Assembly (NCBI GenBank): GCA_003242605.1
Contig: QGUZ01000057.1
Coordinates: 1 to 22,423, forward strand
Source: Actinomycetota bacterium
GTDB lineage: Bacteria; Actinomycetota; Actinomycetes; Streptosporangiales; Streptosporangiaceae
Length of the DNA: 22,423 nt
Direction of reading: 5' to 3'
Part shown: piece by piece, positions 9,148-16,640 of the stretch
How the letters are laid out: each line of letters opens with the position of its first letter
Numbering within the stretch: the stretch's first letter is position 1
Notes under the pieces: generated by a model
The model's database searches: none
What the model was told of the DNA's origin: nothing
The model's input: only the letters and a program-made list of their open reading frames with translations
Made by a program: the position numbers and the translations under genes

Positions 9148-10853
9148 GACTCCTCGGTGGCGCTCGTGGGCGTCAGCGTGAACCAGTAGAACCCATGCCC
9201 AGGAAGCGTCAGAAGATACGGGAGCTCGCCGATCGGCGGGAACGGCACGCCGCCCATGCACTCCACCGGAGTGGACCCCTCGAACCGGCGCAGGTCCAGC
9301 TCCACCGGCTGCGGGAAGCGGGACAGGTTGTTGACGCACAGCACCCGGTCGTTGCCGAGCTCCCGCACGAACGCCAGCACGCTCGGGTTCGACGAGTTGA
9401 GCTCGGTGAAGTCGCCGAGCCCGAACACCGGGTGGCGCTTGCGGATCTCGATCATCCGCCGGGTCCAGTGCAGTAGCGAGCCGGGGTTCTTCTGCTGGGC
9501 CTCGACGTTGAGCGCCTGGTACCCGTAGATCGGGTCCATGATCACCGGCAGGTAGAGGCGGCCCGGGTCGCAGTCGGAGAAGCCGGCGTTGCGGTCCGGG
9601 GTCCACTGCATCGGGGTGCGCACGCCGTCGCGGTCACCGAGCCAGATGTTGTCCCCCATGCCGATCTCGTCGCCGTAGTAGAGCACCGGCGACCCCGGCA
9701 GGGACAGCAGCAGCGCGGTGAACAGCTCGATCTGGTTCCGGTCGTTGTCGAGCAGGGGCGCGAGCCGCCGCCGGATGCCCACGTTCGCCCGCATCCGCGG
9801 GTCCTTGGCGTACTCGGCGTACATGTAGTCGCGCTCCTCGTCGGTCACCATCTCGAGGGTGAGCTCGTCGTGGTTGCGCAGGAAGATGCCCCACTGACAG
9901 TTCTCCGGGATCTTCGGCGTCTGGGCGAGGATCTCGGAGATCGGGTAGCGCGACTCGCGCCGGACCGCCATGAAGATGCGTGGCATGAGCGGGAAGTGGA
10001 ACGCCATGTGGCACTCGTCGCCGCCGGTGACCGGGTCGCCGAAGTACTCGACCACGTCCGACGGCCACTGGTTCGCCTCGGCGAGCAGCACCCGGTCCGG
10101 GTAGAGCCGGTCCACCTCGGCGCGGATGCGCTTGAGGTAGGCGTGCGTCTCCGGGAGATTCTCGCAGTTGGTGCCGTCCTTCTCGAACAGGTACGGCACG
10201 GCGTCGAGCCGGAAGCCGTCGATGCCGAGGTCGAGCCAGAACCGCAGCACCTCCAGCATCGCCTCCTGCACCGCCGGGTTGTTGTAGTTGAGGTCCGGCT
10301 GGTGGTGGAAGAAGCGGTGCCAGTAGTACTGGCCGCGCACCGGGTCGTAGGTCCAGTTCGACGTCTCGGTGTCGACGAAGATGATGCGGGCGTCCTTGTA
10401 CTTCTCGTCGGTGTCGGACCAGACGTAGAAGTCGCCGTACGGGCCGTCCGGGTCGTGGCGGGAGGCCTGGAACCACGGGTGCTGGTCGCTGGTGTGGTTC
10501 ATCACCAGGTCGGCGATGATGCGCATGCCCCGCTTGTGCGCCTCGTCGACGAGCCTGATGAAGTCGCCGAGCGTGCCGTACTCGGGCAGGATCTTGGTGT
10601 AGTCCGAGATGTCGTACCCGCCGTCGCGCAGCGGGGATTCGTACATGGGCAGCAGCCACAGGCAGTCCACGCCGAGCCACTTCAGGTAGTCGAGCTTCTC
10701 GATCAGCCCGTTGATGTCACCGGTGCCGTCGCCGTTGGAGTCCTTGAAGCCCCGGATGAGCACCTCGTAGAAGACGGCCCGCTTGTACCAGAAGGGGTCG
10801 CGTGGCGTCTCGTGGGTGAAGGTGTTCGGAACCGGCTGCGACGCGGCGCTCAC
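9144..10853 (-). CDS. treS: Trehalose synthase TreS (maltose alpha-D-glucosyltransferase)
   Basis: This 569-residue GH13 enzyme interconverts trehalose and maltose, feeding maltose to Pep2. The opening DPFWYKRAVFYEVLIRGFKD is characteristic of TreS. Barrel motifs are DLVMNHTSDQHPWFQ (region I), nucleophile Asp217 in DGFRLDAVPYLFE (II), acid/base Glu259 in LLAEANQWPSD (III) and Asp329 in FLRNHDELTLEM (IV). The C-terminus is a short beta domain. The GTG at 10853 has a strong AAGGAGG site 4 bases upstream. The gene follows glgE after a 203-bp gap containing a strong hairpin and overlaps pep2 by 4 bp. Expression therefore looks tightly linked to pep2 but possibly adjustable relative to glgE. Confidence 0.96.
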
Positions 10854-10971
10854 GGCTCCTCCTTCGCCGGTCGATCCTCCGCCGTGAGCGCCCGGCCACC
10901 GGGTGTGCGGTCGGCCGGACGGATATGTGCGATCAGCTCACGCACGTTACCTCCCCGCTCTCACTTTCCGG

Positions 10972-11003
10972 CGGCCCGCCGGGGCGGCACGCCCGGCGGG
11001 CCG
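10972..11003. terminator. Strong GC hairpin between glgE and treS
   Basis: A perfect 12-bp stem (CGGCCCGCCGGG at 10972-10983 with CCCGGCGGGCCG at 10992-11003) encloses an 8-nt loop. It lies 53 bases past the glgE stop in the direction of transcription. No T-run follows, so it may attenuate, pause or protect the transcript instead of terminating it. Confidence 0.45.
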
Positions 11004-11018
11004 GCTGGTCGCCTGTCA

Positions 11019-11038
11019 CCGGCCGGGCCACCGGCCGG
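11019..11038. repeat. Tandem palindromic octamer CCGGCCGG
   Basis: Two copies of CCGGCCGG (11019-11026 and 11031-11038) are separated by GCCA, just past the glgE stop. They can pair with each other to form a second small hairpin beside the larger one at 10972-11003. Confidence 0.4.
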
Positions 11039-11056
11039 ATCGAAGTGTCAGGTGGT

Positions 11057-13111
11057 TCACCGGGGGTTCGCCGACGCCGCTCGGAGGGTGAACACGTGGG
11101 CCGGACAGACGTACGGATCGAGCCGTACGTAGTTCGACCGGCGCCACCGGTAGGACTCGCCGCTGAGCTCGTCGTCGACGATGAACTCGGCGTTCCAGTC
11201 CAGGCCGAGCGCCGGCATGTCCAGATGCACCGTCGCCTCGCGGGTGTGGTGCGGGTCGAGGTTGACGACGGCCAGTACGACGTCGCCCATGCCCTGCCGT
11301 CGTGTGGCGGGGTCATAGGGGCCGGGCAGCCTCTTGGAGAAGCAGATCAGCTCCGGCTGGTCGACGTAGTGGAATCGTAGGTTACGCAATTCCTGCAGGG
11401 CCGGGTGTGCCCGCCTGAGCATGTTCAGCCGCCGGATGAACGGCGCGATGCTGCGCCCTTCCCGCTCGGCCGCGGCCCAGTCGCGAGGCTTGTACTGATA
11501 TTTCTCGCTGTCGAGATATTCCTCGCTACCCGGACGAACCGGAACATTTTCGCACAATTCATAACCGGAATATATGCCCCACGTCGGCGACATGAGCGCC
11601 GCCAGAACCGCGCGAATCTGGAATGCGGGCCGCCCACCGGTTTGAAGGTACTCGTGAAGAATGTCCGGTGTGTTAACAAACAGGTTCGGGCGCAGAAAAT
11701 GTGACGTCTTGTGGGCGAGCTCGGTGAGGTACTCCTCGAGCTCCTGCTTGGTGTTGCGCCAGGTGAAGTACGTGTACGACTGGTGGAAGCCGATCTTCGC
11801 CAGCGTCTGCAGCATCGCCGGCCGGGTGAACGCCTCCGACAGGAACAGCACGTCCGGGTCGGTGGCGTGGATCTCGGCGAGCAGCCGCTCCCAGAACGGC
11901 ACCGGCTTGGTGTGCGGGTTGTCCACCCGGAAGATCCGCACGCCGTGCGACATCCAGAACCGGACGATGCGCTTGACCTCGGCGTACAGGCCCTCGGGGT
12001 CCTTGTCGAAGTTGAGCGGATAGATGTCCTGGTACTTCTTCGGCGGGTTCTCCGCGTACGCGATCGTGCCGTCGGCCCGGATGGTGAACCACTCCGGGTG
12101 CTCCTTCACCCACGGGTGGTCGGGGGAGCACTGCAGGGCGAGGTCGAGCGCGACCTCCAACCCCAGCTCGCGGGCCCGGGCGACGAACGCGTCGAAGTCC
12201 TCGATCGTGCCCAGGTCGGGGTGGACCGCGTCGTGCCCGCCCTCCTCCGAGCCGATCGCCCACGGCGACCCGGGGTCGCCCGGCTCGGCGACGAGGGTGT
12301 TGTTGCGGCCCTTGCGGTTGGTCTTCCCGATCGGGTGGATCGGCGGGAGGTAGACCACGTCGAAGCCCATCTCCGCGATCGCCGGCAGCCGCCGCGCCGC
12401 GGTGGCGAAGGTGCCGGACTTCATCTGCCCGTCCTCGCCGACGTGCGCCCCCTCCGAGCGCGGGAAGAACTCGTACCACGAGCCGAACAGCGCCCGCCGC
12501 CGGTGCACCACGATGCGGTGCTTGGGGGAGCGGGTGAGCAGGTCGCGCAGCGGGTGGATGAGCAGCATCTGCTCCACCTCGGGCAGCTTCGCGTACGCGA
12601 ACCGCGCCCGCGGGTCCACCGCGTCGTCCCGCAGCCGCGCCGCCACCTCGAGCAGCGCGGCCCGGTGCCCGCACCGCCCCGACCCGTCGTTCTGCGGGCA
12701 CTGGTTCGGCCGTACGGCGCGCGCCGCGCGCTCGAACAGCCGGGCGCCCTCCTCGCACATGAGGTCGGCGTCCATGCCGCGCGGGATCTTGATGCCCGCG
12801 TCGTGGAACCAGGTCGCGATGGGGTCGCCCCATGCCTCGATCCGGAAGTGCCAGTGCCCCTCCGTGGGCAGCGACACGTCGACGGCCCAGCGATCCGTGC
12901 CGGGGGCGACCTCGTGCATGCGCAGCAACGGGCCGGCGGTGCCGTCCGGGGCGAACAGCACGACCCCGGCGGCCACCGCCTCGTGCCCCTCGCGGAACAC
13001 GGTGGCACTGATCTGGAAGGTCTCACCTGCCGCGGCCTTGGCCGGTCGGCGGCCGCAGTCGACGACTGGGTGGATGTCCTGGATTGGGATTCGTCCGATC
13101 ATCGCACTCAC
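11057..13111 (-). CDS. glgE: Alpha-1,4-glucan:maltose-1-phosphate maltosyltransferase GlgE
   Basis: This 684-residue GH13_3 enzyme transfers maltosyl units from maltose-1-phosphate to the non-reducing end of alpha-1,4-glucan. The N-terminus GRIPIQDIHPVVDCGRRPAK is diagnostic. An N-terminal all-beta/helical region leads to the barrel (YLPPIHPIGKTNRKGRNNT). Catalytic residues are nucleophile Asp397 (RIFRVDNPHTKP), Glu426 (LFLSEAFTRP) and Asp483 (FVNTPDILHEY). Their spacing matches that recalled for Streptomyces GlgE (394/423/480). The GTG at 13111 or the ATG at 13102 could be the start; neither has a clear ribosome site, and the ATG would reproduce the Streptomyces numbering exactly. About 240 bp (11470-11708, including the Asp483 codon) is markedly AT-richer, with wobble A/T and an ATA codon unlike the rest. 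It is divergent from glgP and heads the glgE-treS-pep2 genes. Confidence 0.97.
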   Translation of the reverse strand: MSAMIGRIPIQDIHPVVDCGRRPAKAAAGETFQISATVFREGHEAVAAGVVLFAPDGTAGPLLRMHEVAPGTDRWAVDVSLPTEGHWHFRIEAWGDPIATWFHDAGIKIPRGMDADLMCEEGARLFERAARAVRPNQCPQNDGSGRCGHRAALLEVAARLRDDAVDPRARFAYAKLPEVEQMLLIHPLRDLLTRSPKHRIVVHRRRALFGSWYEFFPRSEGAHVGEDGQMKSGTFATAARRLPAIAEMGFDVVYLPPIHPIGKTNRKGRNNTLVAEPGDPGSPWAIGSEEGGHDAVHPDLGTIEDFDAFVARARELGLEVALDLALQCSPDHPWVKEHPEWFTIRADGTIAYAENPPKKYQDIYPLNFDKDPEGLYAEVKRIVRFWMSHGVRIFRVDNPHTKPVPFWERLLAEIHATDPDVLFLSEAFTRPAMLQTLAKIGFHQSYTYFTWRNTKQELEEYLTELAHKTSHFLRPNLFVNTPDILHEYLQTGGRPAFQIRAVLAALMSPTWGIYSGYELCENVPVRPGSEEYLDSEKYQYKPRDWAAAEREGRSIAPFIRRLNMLRRAHPALQELRNLRFHYVDQPELICFSKRLPGPYDPATRRQGMGDVVLAVVNLDPHHTREATVHLDMPALGLDWNAEFIVDDELSGESYRWRRSNYVRLDPYVCPAHVFTLRAASANPR

Positions 13112-13260
13112 GGTAGCGACGGCACACCGGTACCGCCGGAATCGGGCAAATTTGGATCTTCAGTTCGTCAAGCAGGTTTGGCGCAGCACACAGCGACCCT
13201 CACTTAGGTGGCGGACGGGACACACTTTATGGGTTGCCCCAATGGTCCACCCTTACCCCT

Positions 13261-13292
13261 CGCCGGGAAAGACCCGGCGGCGGATTCGCCGC
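13261..13292. promoter_or_regulatory. Two overlapping, mutually exclusive hairpins
   Basis: CGCCGGG (13261-13267) pairs perfectly with CCCGGCG (13273-13279) around AAAGA. GCGGCG (13277-13282) pairs perfectly with CGCCGC (13287-13292) around GATT. The stems share bases 13277-13279, so only one can form fully. This layout is attenuator-like, but the role is unknown. Confidence 0.35.
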
Positions 13293-13311
13293 ACGGCCCG
13301 TGACGAGGTGT

Positions 13312-13358
13312 GCCTGATCGTGTTCTCGCGGTGAGATCTGTTTACCCTGGGATCAGGC
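13312..13358. repeat. 8-bp inverted repeat in the glgE-glgP gap
   Basis: GCCTGATC (13312-13319) and GATCAGGC (13351-13358) are perfect inverted copies separated by 31 bases. A second interleaved pair, GGTGAG (13330-13335) and CTCACC (13365-13370), would compete with it. This could be a protein-binding dyad or RNA structure. Confidence 0.35.
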
Positions 13359-13369
13359 GCTCGACTCAC

Positions 13370-13385
13370 CGATCGACGTCGATCG
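13370..13385. promoter_or_regulatory. 16-bp perfect palindrome, candidate operator
   Basis: CGATCGACGTCGATCG is a perfect 16-bp palindrome 156 bp upstream of the glgP start and 258 bp upstream of the glgE start. Its position in a divergent control region suggests a dimeric regulator site. The regulator is unknown. Confidence 0.4.
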
Positions 13386-13415
13386 TTGTGCGTGATCGCC
13401 GAGCGGTCTCACATC

Positions 13416-13526
13416 ATGAGCAGGCTATTGGTGGGTTTGCCGCCATTTGCTAGTGGAGAGAGCGAGACTGACGACTCGCTTGCGGCCGACAAAGGCGTTT
13501 CGGTCGCGTCCGGCGGCACCGAGTAA
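13416..13526 (+). CDS. Possible 36-residue small ORF upstream of glgP
   Basis: An ATG-to-TAA frame of 36 codons ends 15 bases before the glgP start. The peptide begins MSRLLVGLPPF and ends SVASGGTE. There is no clear ribosome site, and codon choice (CTA, TTG, TTT, GCT, AGT) is unlike the surrounding genes. That argues for untranslated leader DNA or an accidental frame. If translated, it could be a leader peptide for glgP. I do not recognise the peptide. Confidence 0.15.
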   Translation: MSRLLVGLPPFASGESETDDSLAADKGVSVASGGTE

Positions 13527-13527
13527 C

Positions 13528-13533
13528 TAGGGT
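13528..13533 (+). promoter_or_regulatory. Candidate -10 box for glgP
   Basis: TAGGGT fits the TAnnnT pattern and lies 8 bases before the GTG of glgP, which has no good ribosome site. This spacing would place the transcription start at or next to the start codon (leaderless). No convincing -35 was found. Confidence 0.35.
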
Positions 13534-13541
13534 CTGGCACC

Positions 13542-16139
13542 GTGAGAGCAATCCGCAGGTTCACCGTCCGTACCGTCCTTCCTCCCGAGCTCGCCGCGCT
13601 CGGTGAGCTCGTGCACAATCTCCGCTGGTCCTGGCACCCGGAGACGATGGATCTCTTCGCGCAGGTGGACCCCGAGACCTGGGAGCGGGTCGGCCACGAC
13701 CCGGTCGCGCTGCTCGGCGCCGTCGACTCCGCCCGGCTCGCCGAGCTCGCCCGGGACCGCCGCTTCCTGCGGCGGCTCGCCGACGCCGCCGACGACCTGC
13801 GCGAGTACATGACCGCGCCGCGGTGGTACCAGAACCTCCCGGACGCGCCGCGCGCGATCGCCTACTTCTCGCCGGAGTTCGGTATCGCCGCCGCGCTGCC
13901 GCAGTACTCCGGCGGCCTCGGCATCCTCGCCGGGGACCACCTCAAGGCCGCCAGCGACCTCGGCGTCCCGATCATCGGCGTGGGCCTGCTCTACCGCCAC
14001 GGGTACTTCACCCAGTCGCTCTCACCCGAGGGCTGGCAGCTCGAGCACTACCCCAGCCTCGACCCCGGCGGAATGCCGCTCACCCTGCTCAAGGAGCCGG
14101 ACGGCGAGCCCGCGCGGATCCGCGTCAACCTGCCGGAGAACCGGGTGCTGCACGCCCAGATCTGGGTCGCCCAGGTGGGCCGGGTGCCGCTGCTGCTGCT
14201 CGACTCGGACGTGGCCGACAACGACGCGCTCGCCCGGGACGTCACCGACCGGCTGTACGGCGGCGGCACCGACCACCGGCTGCTGCAGGAGGTGCTGCTC
14301 GGCATCGGCGGGGTGCGCGCGGTGCGCGCCTACTGCCGGATCACCGGCCACCCCGAGCCCGAGGTGTTCCACACCAACGAGGGCCACGCCGGCTTCCTCG
14401 GCCTGGAGCGCATCCGCGAGCTCACCGAGGCCCGGCTCACCTTCGACGAGGCGCTCGAGGCGGTGCGGGCCGGCACCGTGTTCACCACCCACACCCCGGT
14501 CCCGGCCGGCATCGACCGGTTCCCGATGGACATGATCGCCCGCCAGTTCGGCGGCGACAACGCCTGGCCCACCGTGGACGTCGAGCGCATCCTCGAGCTC
14601 GGCGCCGAGCCGGAGGGCGAGGGCGGCGACAAGGCGCTGTTCAACATGGCCGTGATGGGCATGCGCCTCGCCCAGCGGGTGAACGGCGTCTCCCGGCTGC
14701 ACGGCAAGGTGAGCCGGGAGATGTTCCAGGCCCTGTGGCCCGGCTTCGACGTCGACGAGGTGCCGATCGGCTCGATCACCAACGGCGTGCACGCGCCCAC
14801 CTGGGTGGGCCGCGAGGCCCTCGAGCTCGCGGGCGAGCGGCTCCCGCTGCTCGCCGAGGAGGCGAAGGGCTGGGAGGCGATCCAGAAGCTCGGCGACGAG
14901 GAGATCTGGGAGATCCGCGGCAAGCTGCGCCGCCGCCTGGTCGAGGCGGCCCGGGAGCGGCTGCGCCGGTCCTGGCGGGAGCGCGGCGCCTCCGACCCCG
15001 AGCTCAACTGGATCGACGAGGCGCTCGACCCCGAGGTGCTCACCATCGGGTTCGCCCGCCGCGTGCCCTCCTACAAGCGGCTCACGCTCATGCTGCGCGA
15101 CCCCGACCGGCTGCGCGCGATCCTGCTCCACCCGGAGCGCCCGGTGCAGATCGTGATCGCGGGCAAGGCGCACCCGGCCGACGAGGGCGGCAAGCGGCTC
15201 ATCCAGCAGATCGTGCGGTTCGCCGACCAGGAGGACGTGCGGCACCGCATCGTCTTCCTGCCCGACTACGACATGTCGCTCGCCCAGCTGCTGGTGCAGG
15301 GCTGCGACGTGTGGATGAACAACCCGCTGCGCCCGCTCGAGGCCTGCGGCACCTCCGGCATGAAGGCCGCGCTCAACGGCGGCCTCAACCTGTCCATCCG
15401 GGACGGCTGGTGGGACGAGTGGTACGACGGCAACAACGGCTGGGCGATCCCCACCGCCGACGGCGTCGAGGACCCCGACCGGCGTGACGAGCTCGAGGCG
15501 AGCGCGCTGTACGACCTGATCGAGCGCGAGGTCGCGCCCCGGTTCTACGACCGGGCCGGCGGCGGCCCGCCGCGCCGCTGGATCGAGATGGTCAAGCACA
15601 CCCTCACCTCGCTCGGCCCGAAGGTGCTCGCCGGCCGCATGCTGCGCGACTACGTGGTGGACCTGTACACCCCGGCCGCGCGCGCGGCCCGCGAGCTCGC
15701 CGCCGACAACTACCGGCAGGCCCGCGCGTTCGCCGCGTGGAAGCTGCGGGTACGGCGCGCCTGGCCGGGCGTGCGGGTCGAGCACGTGGAGACCTCCGGG
15801 GTCGGCGACACGCCGGAGCTCGGCGCGACCCTCGACGTGCGGGCAACGGTGGCGCTCGGCGAGCTGGAGCCGGGCGACGTCGCGGTGCAGGCCGCCTACG
15901 GCCGGGTCGGCGCCCACGACGAGCTGGTGCAACCGTCGTACGCCACGCTCGAGCCGGTGGAGTCGACCGACGACGGCCGGGTGATATTCCACGGCACCGT
16001 GCCGCTCGACCGCACCGGCGCGTTCGGCTACACGGTGCGGGTCGTGCCGTCGCACCCGCTCATGGCCTCGCCCGCCGAGCTGGGCCTGATCGCGGTGCCG
16101 GAGGAGCCGGCGGGCATGACGAACGGCACGTTCCGATAA
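13542..16139 (+). CDS. glgP: Alpha-glucan (glycogen) phosphorylase GlgP
   Basis: This 865-residue GT35 enzyme cleaves alpha-1,4-glucan with phosphate, releasing glucose-1-phosphate. The N-terminal ~110 residues (LVHNLRWSWHPETMDLFAQV) match the extra domain (DUF3417) of the actinobacterial and archaeal subgroup. The core motifs are YFSPEFGI..., PQYSGGLGILAGDHLKAASD, HTNEGHAGFL and TTHTPVPAGIDRFP. The pyridoxal-phosphate lysine is predicted to be Lys608 in EACGTSGMKAALNGGLN. The length equals that of mycobacterial-type GlgP. The GTG at 13542 is supported by the conserved N-terminus and a nearby -10-like box, not by a ribosome site. It is divergent from the GlgE-pathway genes, the common actinomycete arrangement, so breakdown and synthesis of alpha-glucan are controlled from one region. 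Confidence 0.96.
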   Translation: MRAIRRFTVRTVLPPELAALGELVHNLRWSWHPETMDLFAQVDPETWERVGHDPVALLGAVDSARLAELARDRRFLRRLADAADDLREYMTAPRWYQNLPDAPRAIAYFSPEFGIAAALPQYSGGLGILAGDHLKAASDLGVPIIGVGLLYRHGYFTQSLSPEGWQLEHYPSLDPGGMPLTLLKEPDGEPARIRVNLPENRVLHAQIWVAQVGRVPLLLLDSDVADNDALARDVTDRLYGGGTDHRLLQEVLLGIGGVRAVRAYCRITGHPEPEVFHTNEGHAGFLGLERIRELTEARLTFDEALEAVRAGTVFTTHTPVPAGIDRFPMDMIARQFGGDNAWPTVDVERILELGAEPEGEGGDKALFNMAVMGMRLAQRVNGVSRLHGKVSREMFQALWPGFDVDEVPIGSITNGVHAPTWVGREALELAGERLPLLAEEAKGWEAIQKLGDEEIWEIRGKLRRRLVEAARERLRRSWRERGASDPELNWIDEALDPEVLTIGFARRVPSYKRLTLMLRDPDRLRAILLHPERPVQIVIAGKAHPADEGGKRLIQQIVRFADQEDVRHRIVFLPDYDMSLAQLLVQGCDVWMNNPLRPLEACGTSGMKAALNGGLNLSIRDGWWDEWYDGNNGWAIPTADGVEDPDRRDELEASALYDLIEREVAPRFYDRAGGGPPRRWIEMVKHTLTSLGPKVLAGRMLRDYVVDLYTPAARAARELAADNYRQARAFAAWKLRVRRAWPGVRVEHVETSGVGDTPELGATLDVRATVALGELEPGDVAVQAAYGRVGAHDELVQPSYATLEPVESTDDGRVIFHGTVPLDRTGAFGYTVRVVPSHPLMASPAELGLIAVPEEPAGMTNGTFR

Positions 16140-16185
16140 GCGCACAGAAAGCTGTGAACCGCCCGGAAGGGACGCATTCACCCGC

Positions 16186-16191
16186 TATCGT
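16186..16191 (+). promoter_or_regulatory. Candidate -10 box for the coiled-coil gene
   Basis: TATCGT lies 8 bases before the ATG at 16200, which has only a weak GGCGGG-like upstream sequence. This is consistent with a leaderless transcript starting 60 bp after glgP. No clear -35 is visible. Confidence 0.35.
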
Positions 16192-16199
16192 GGCGGGCC

Positions 16200-16640
16200 A
16201 TGAGCCGGTTCTTTCTGCGGGTCTTGGTGCCCGCCAAGATTCGGCGCGCCGTGCGCGCCCGGTTCGACGCCCGCTACGTGTCGCGGGCGGATCACCGCCG
16301 GGACGTCCGTGACGCCCTCTGGGAGGTCCGGGCGCTGCGCCGGGAGGTGGTCGCGCTCCGCGCGGAGGTCGATCGGCTGCGCAAGGAGCAGCGGAAACCG
16401 GCCCAGCCGCCCGCGGATCCGGGCATGCCCGCCAAGGTCGGGGAGGCGCGGCGGCTCGCCGAGGAGACCGCCGCGGCGACCGACCGCCTGCTCCAGTCCG
16501 AGGTGCTGATCTGGCAGGCGATCGACCGCCTCGAGGCGCGGCTCGACCGCCTGGAGCGGGCCGCGGACGCCGAGCGCGGGGAGGACAAGCCGTTCGGGGA
16601 GCCGCTCGAGGAGCACCGCCGTGCGCGTGAGATGGCGTGA
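16200..16640 (+). CDS. Small coiled-coil protein of unknown function
   Basis: I do not recognise this 146-residue protein. It begins MSRFFLRVLVPAKIRRAVRA, a short basic, partly hydrophobic N-terminus that could touch membrane or nucleic acid. Two heptad-rich helices follow: residues ~40-62 (WEVRALRREVVALRAEVDRL) and ~80-125 (EARRLAEETAAATDRLLQSE, then AIDRLEARLDRLERA). They are separated by a Pro-rich linker (QPPADPG). The pattern suggests a dimeric or oligomeric scaffold. Its last 20 bases overlap the start of the PP-loop gene, whose ribosome site lies inside this gene, so the two proteins are probably made together. It starts 60 bp after glgP and might be read through from it. Confidence 0.75.
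   Translation: MSRFFLRVLVPAKIRRAVRARFDARYVSRADHRRDVRDALWEVRALRREVVALRAEVDRLRKEQRKPAQPPADPGMPAKVGEARRLAEETAAATDRLLQSEVLIWQAIDRLEARLDRLERAADAERGEDKPFGEPLEEHRRAREMA

Larger units (their letters stand above)
13112..13541. promoter_or_regulatory. 430-bp divergent control region between glgE and glgP
   Basis: This gap must hold the promoters of both glgE (minus) and glgP (plus). It is less GC-rich than the flanks and contains several dyads, listed separately: overlapping hairpins at 13261-13292, an 8-bp inverted repeat at 13312-13358, and a 16-bp palindrome at 13370-13385. A minus-strand TTGACG (13166-13171) could be a -35 element for glgE, but no convincing -10 sits at the right distance. No RNA gene was recognised. 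Confidence 0.6.

Noticed and set aside
9148..9606. N-terminal extension of pep2 into treS
   Set aside because: It would overlap treS by about 460 bp in another frame. Maltokinase homology begins at the GTG overlapping the treS stop.
13143..13171. glgE promoter with -35 TTGACG
   Set aside because: No acceptable -10 hexamer lies 16-19 bases downstream on the minus strand, so it was not listed as a promoter.
14022..16181. Long minus-strand open frame across glgP
   Set aside because: It is the antisense shadow of glgP, has no recognisable domain and has biased composition.
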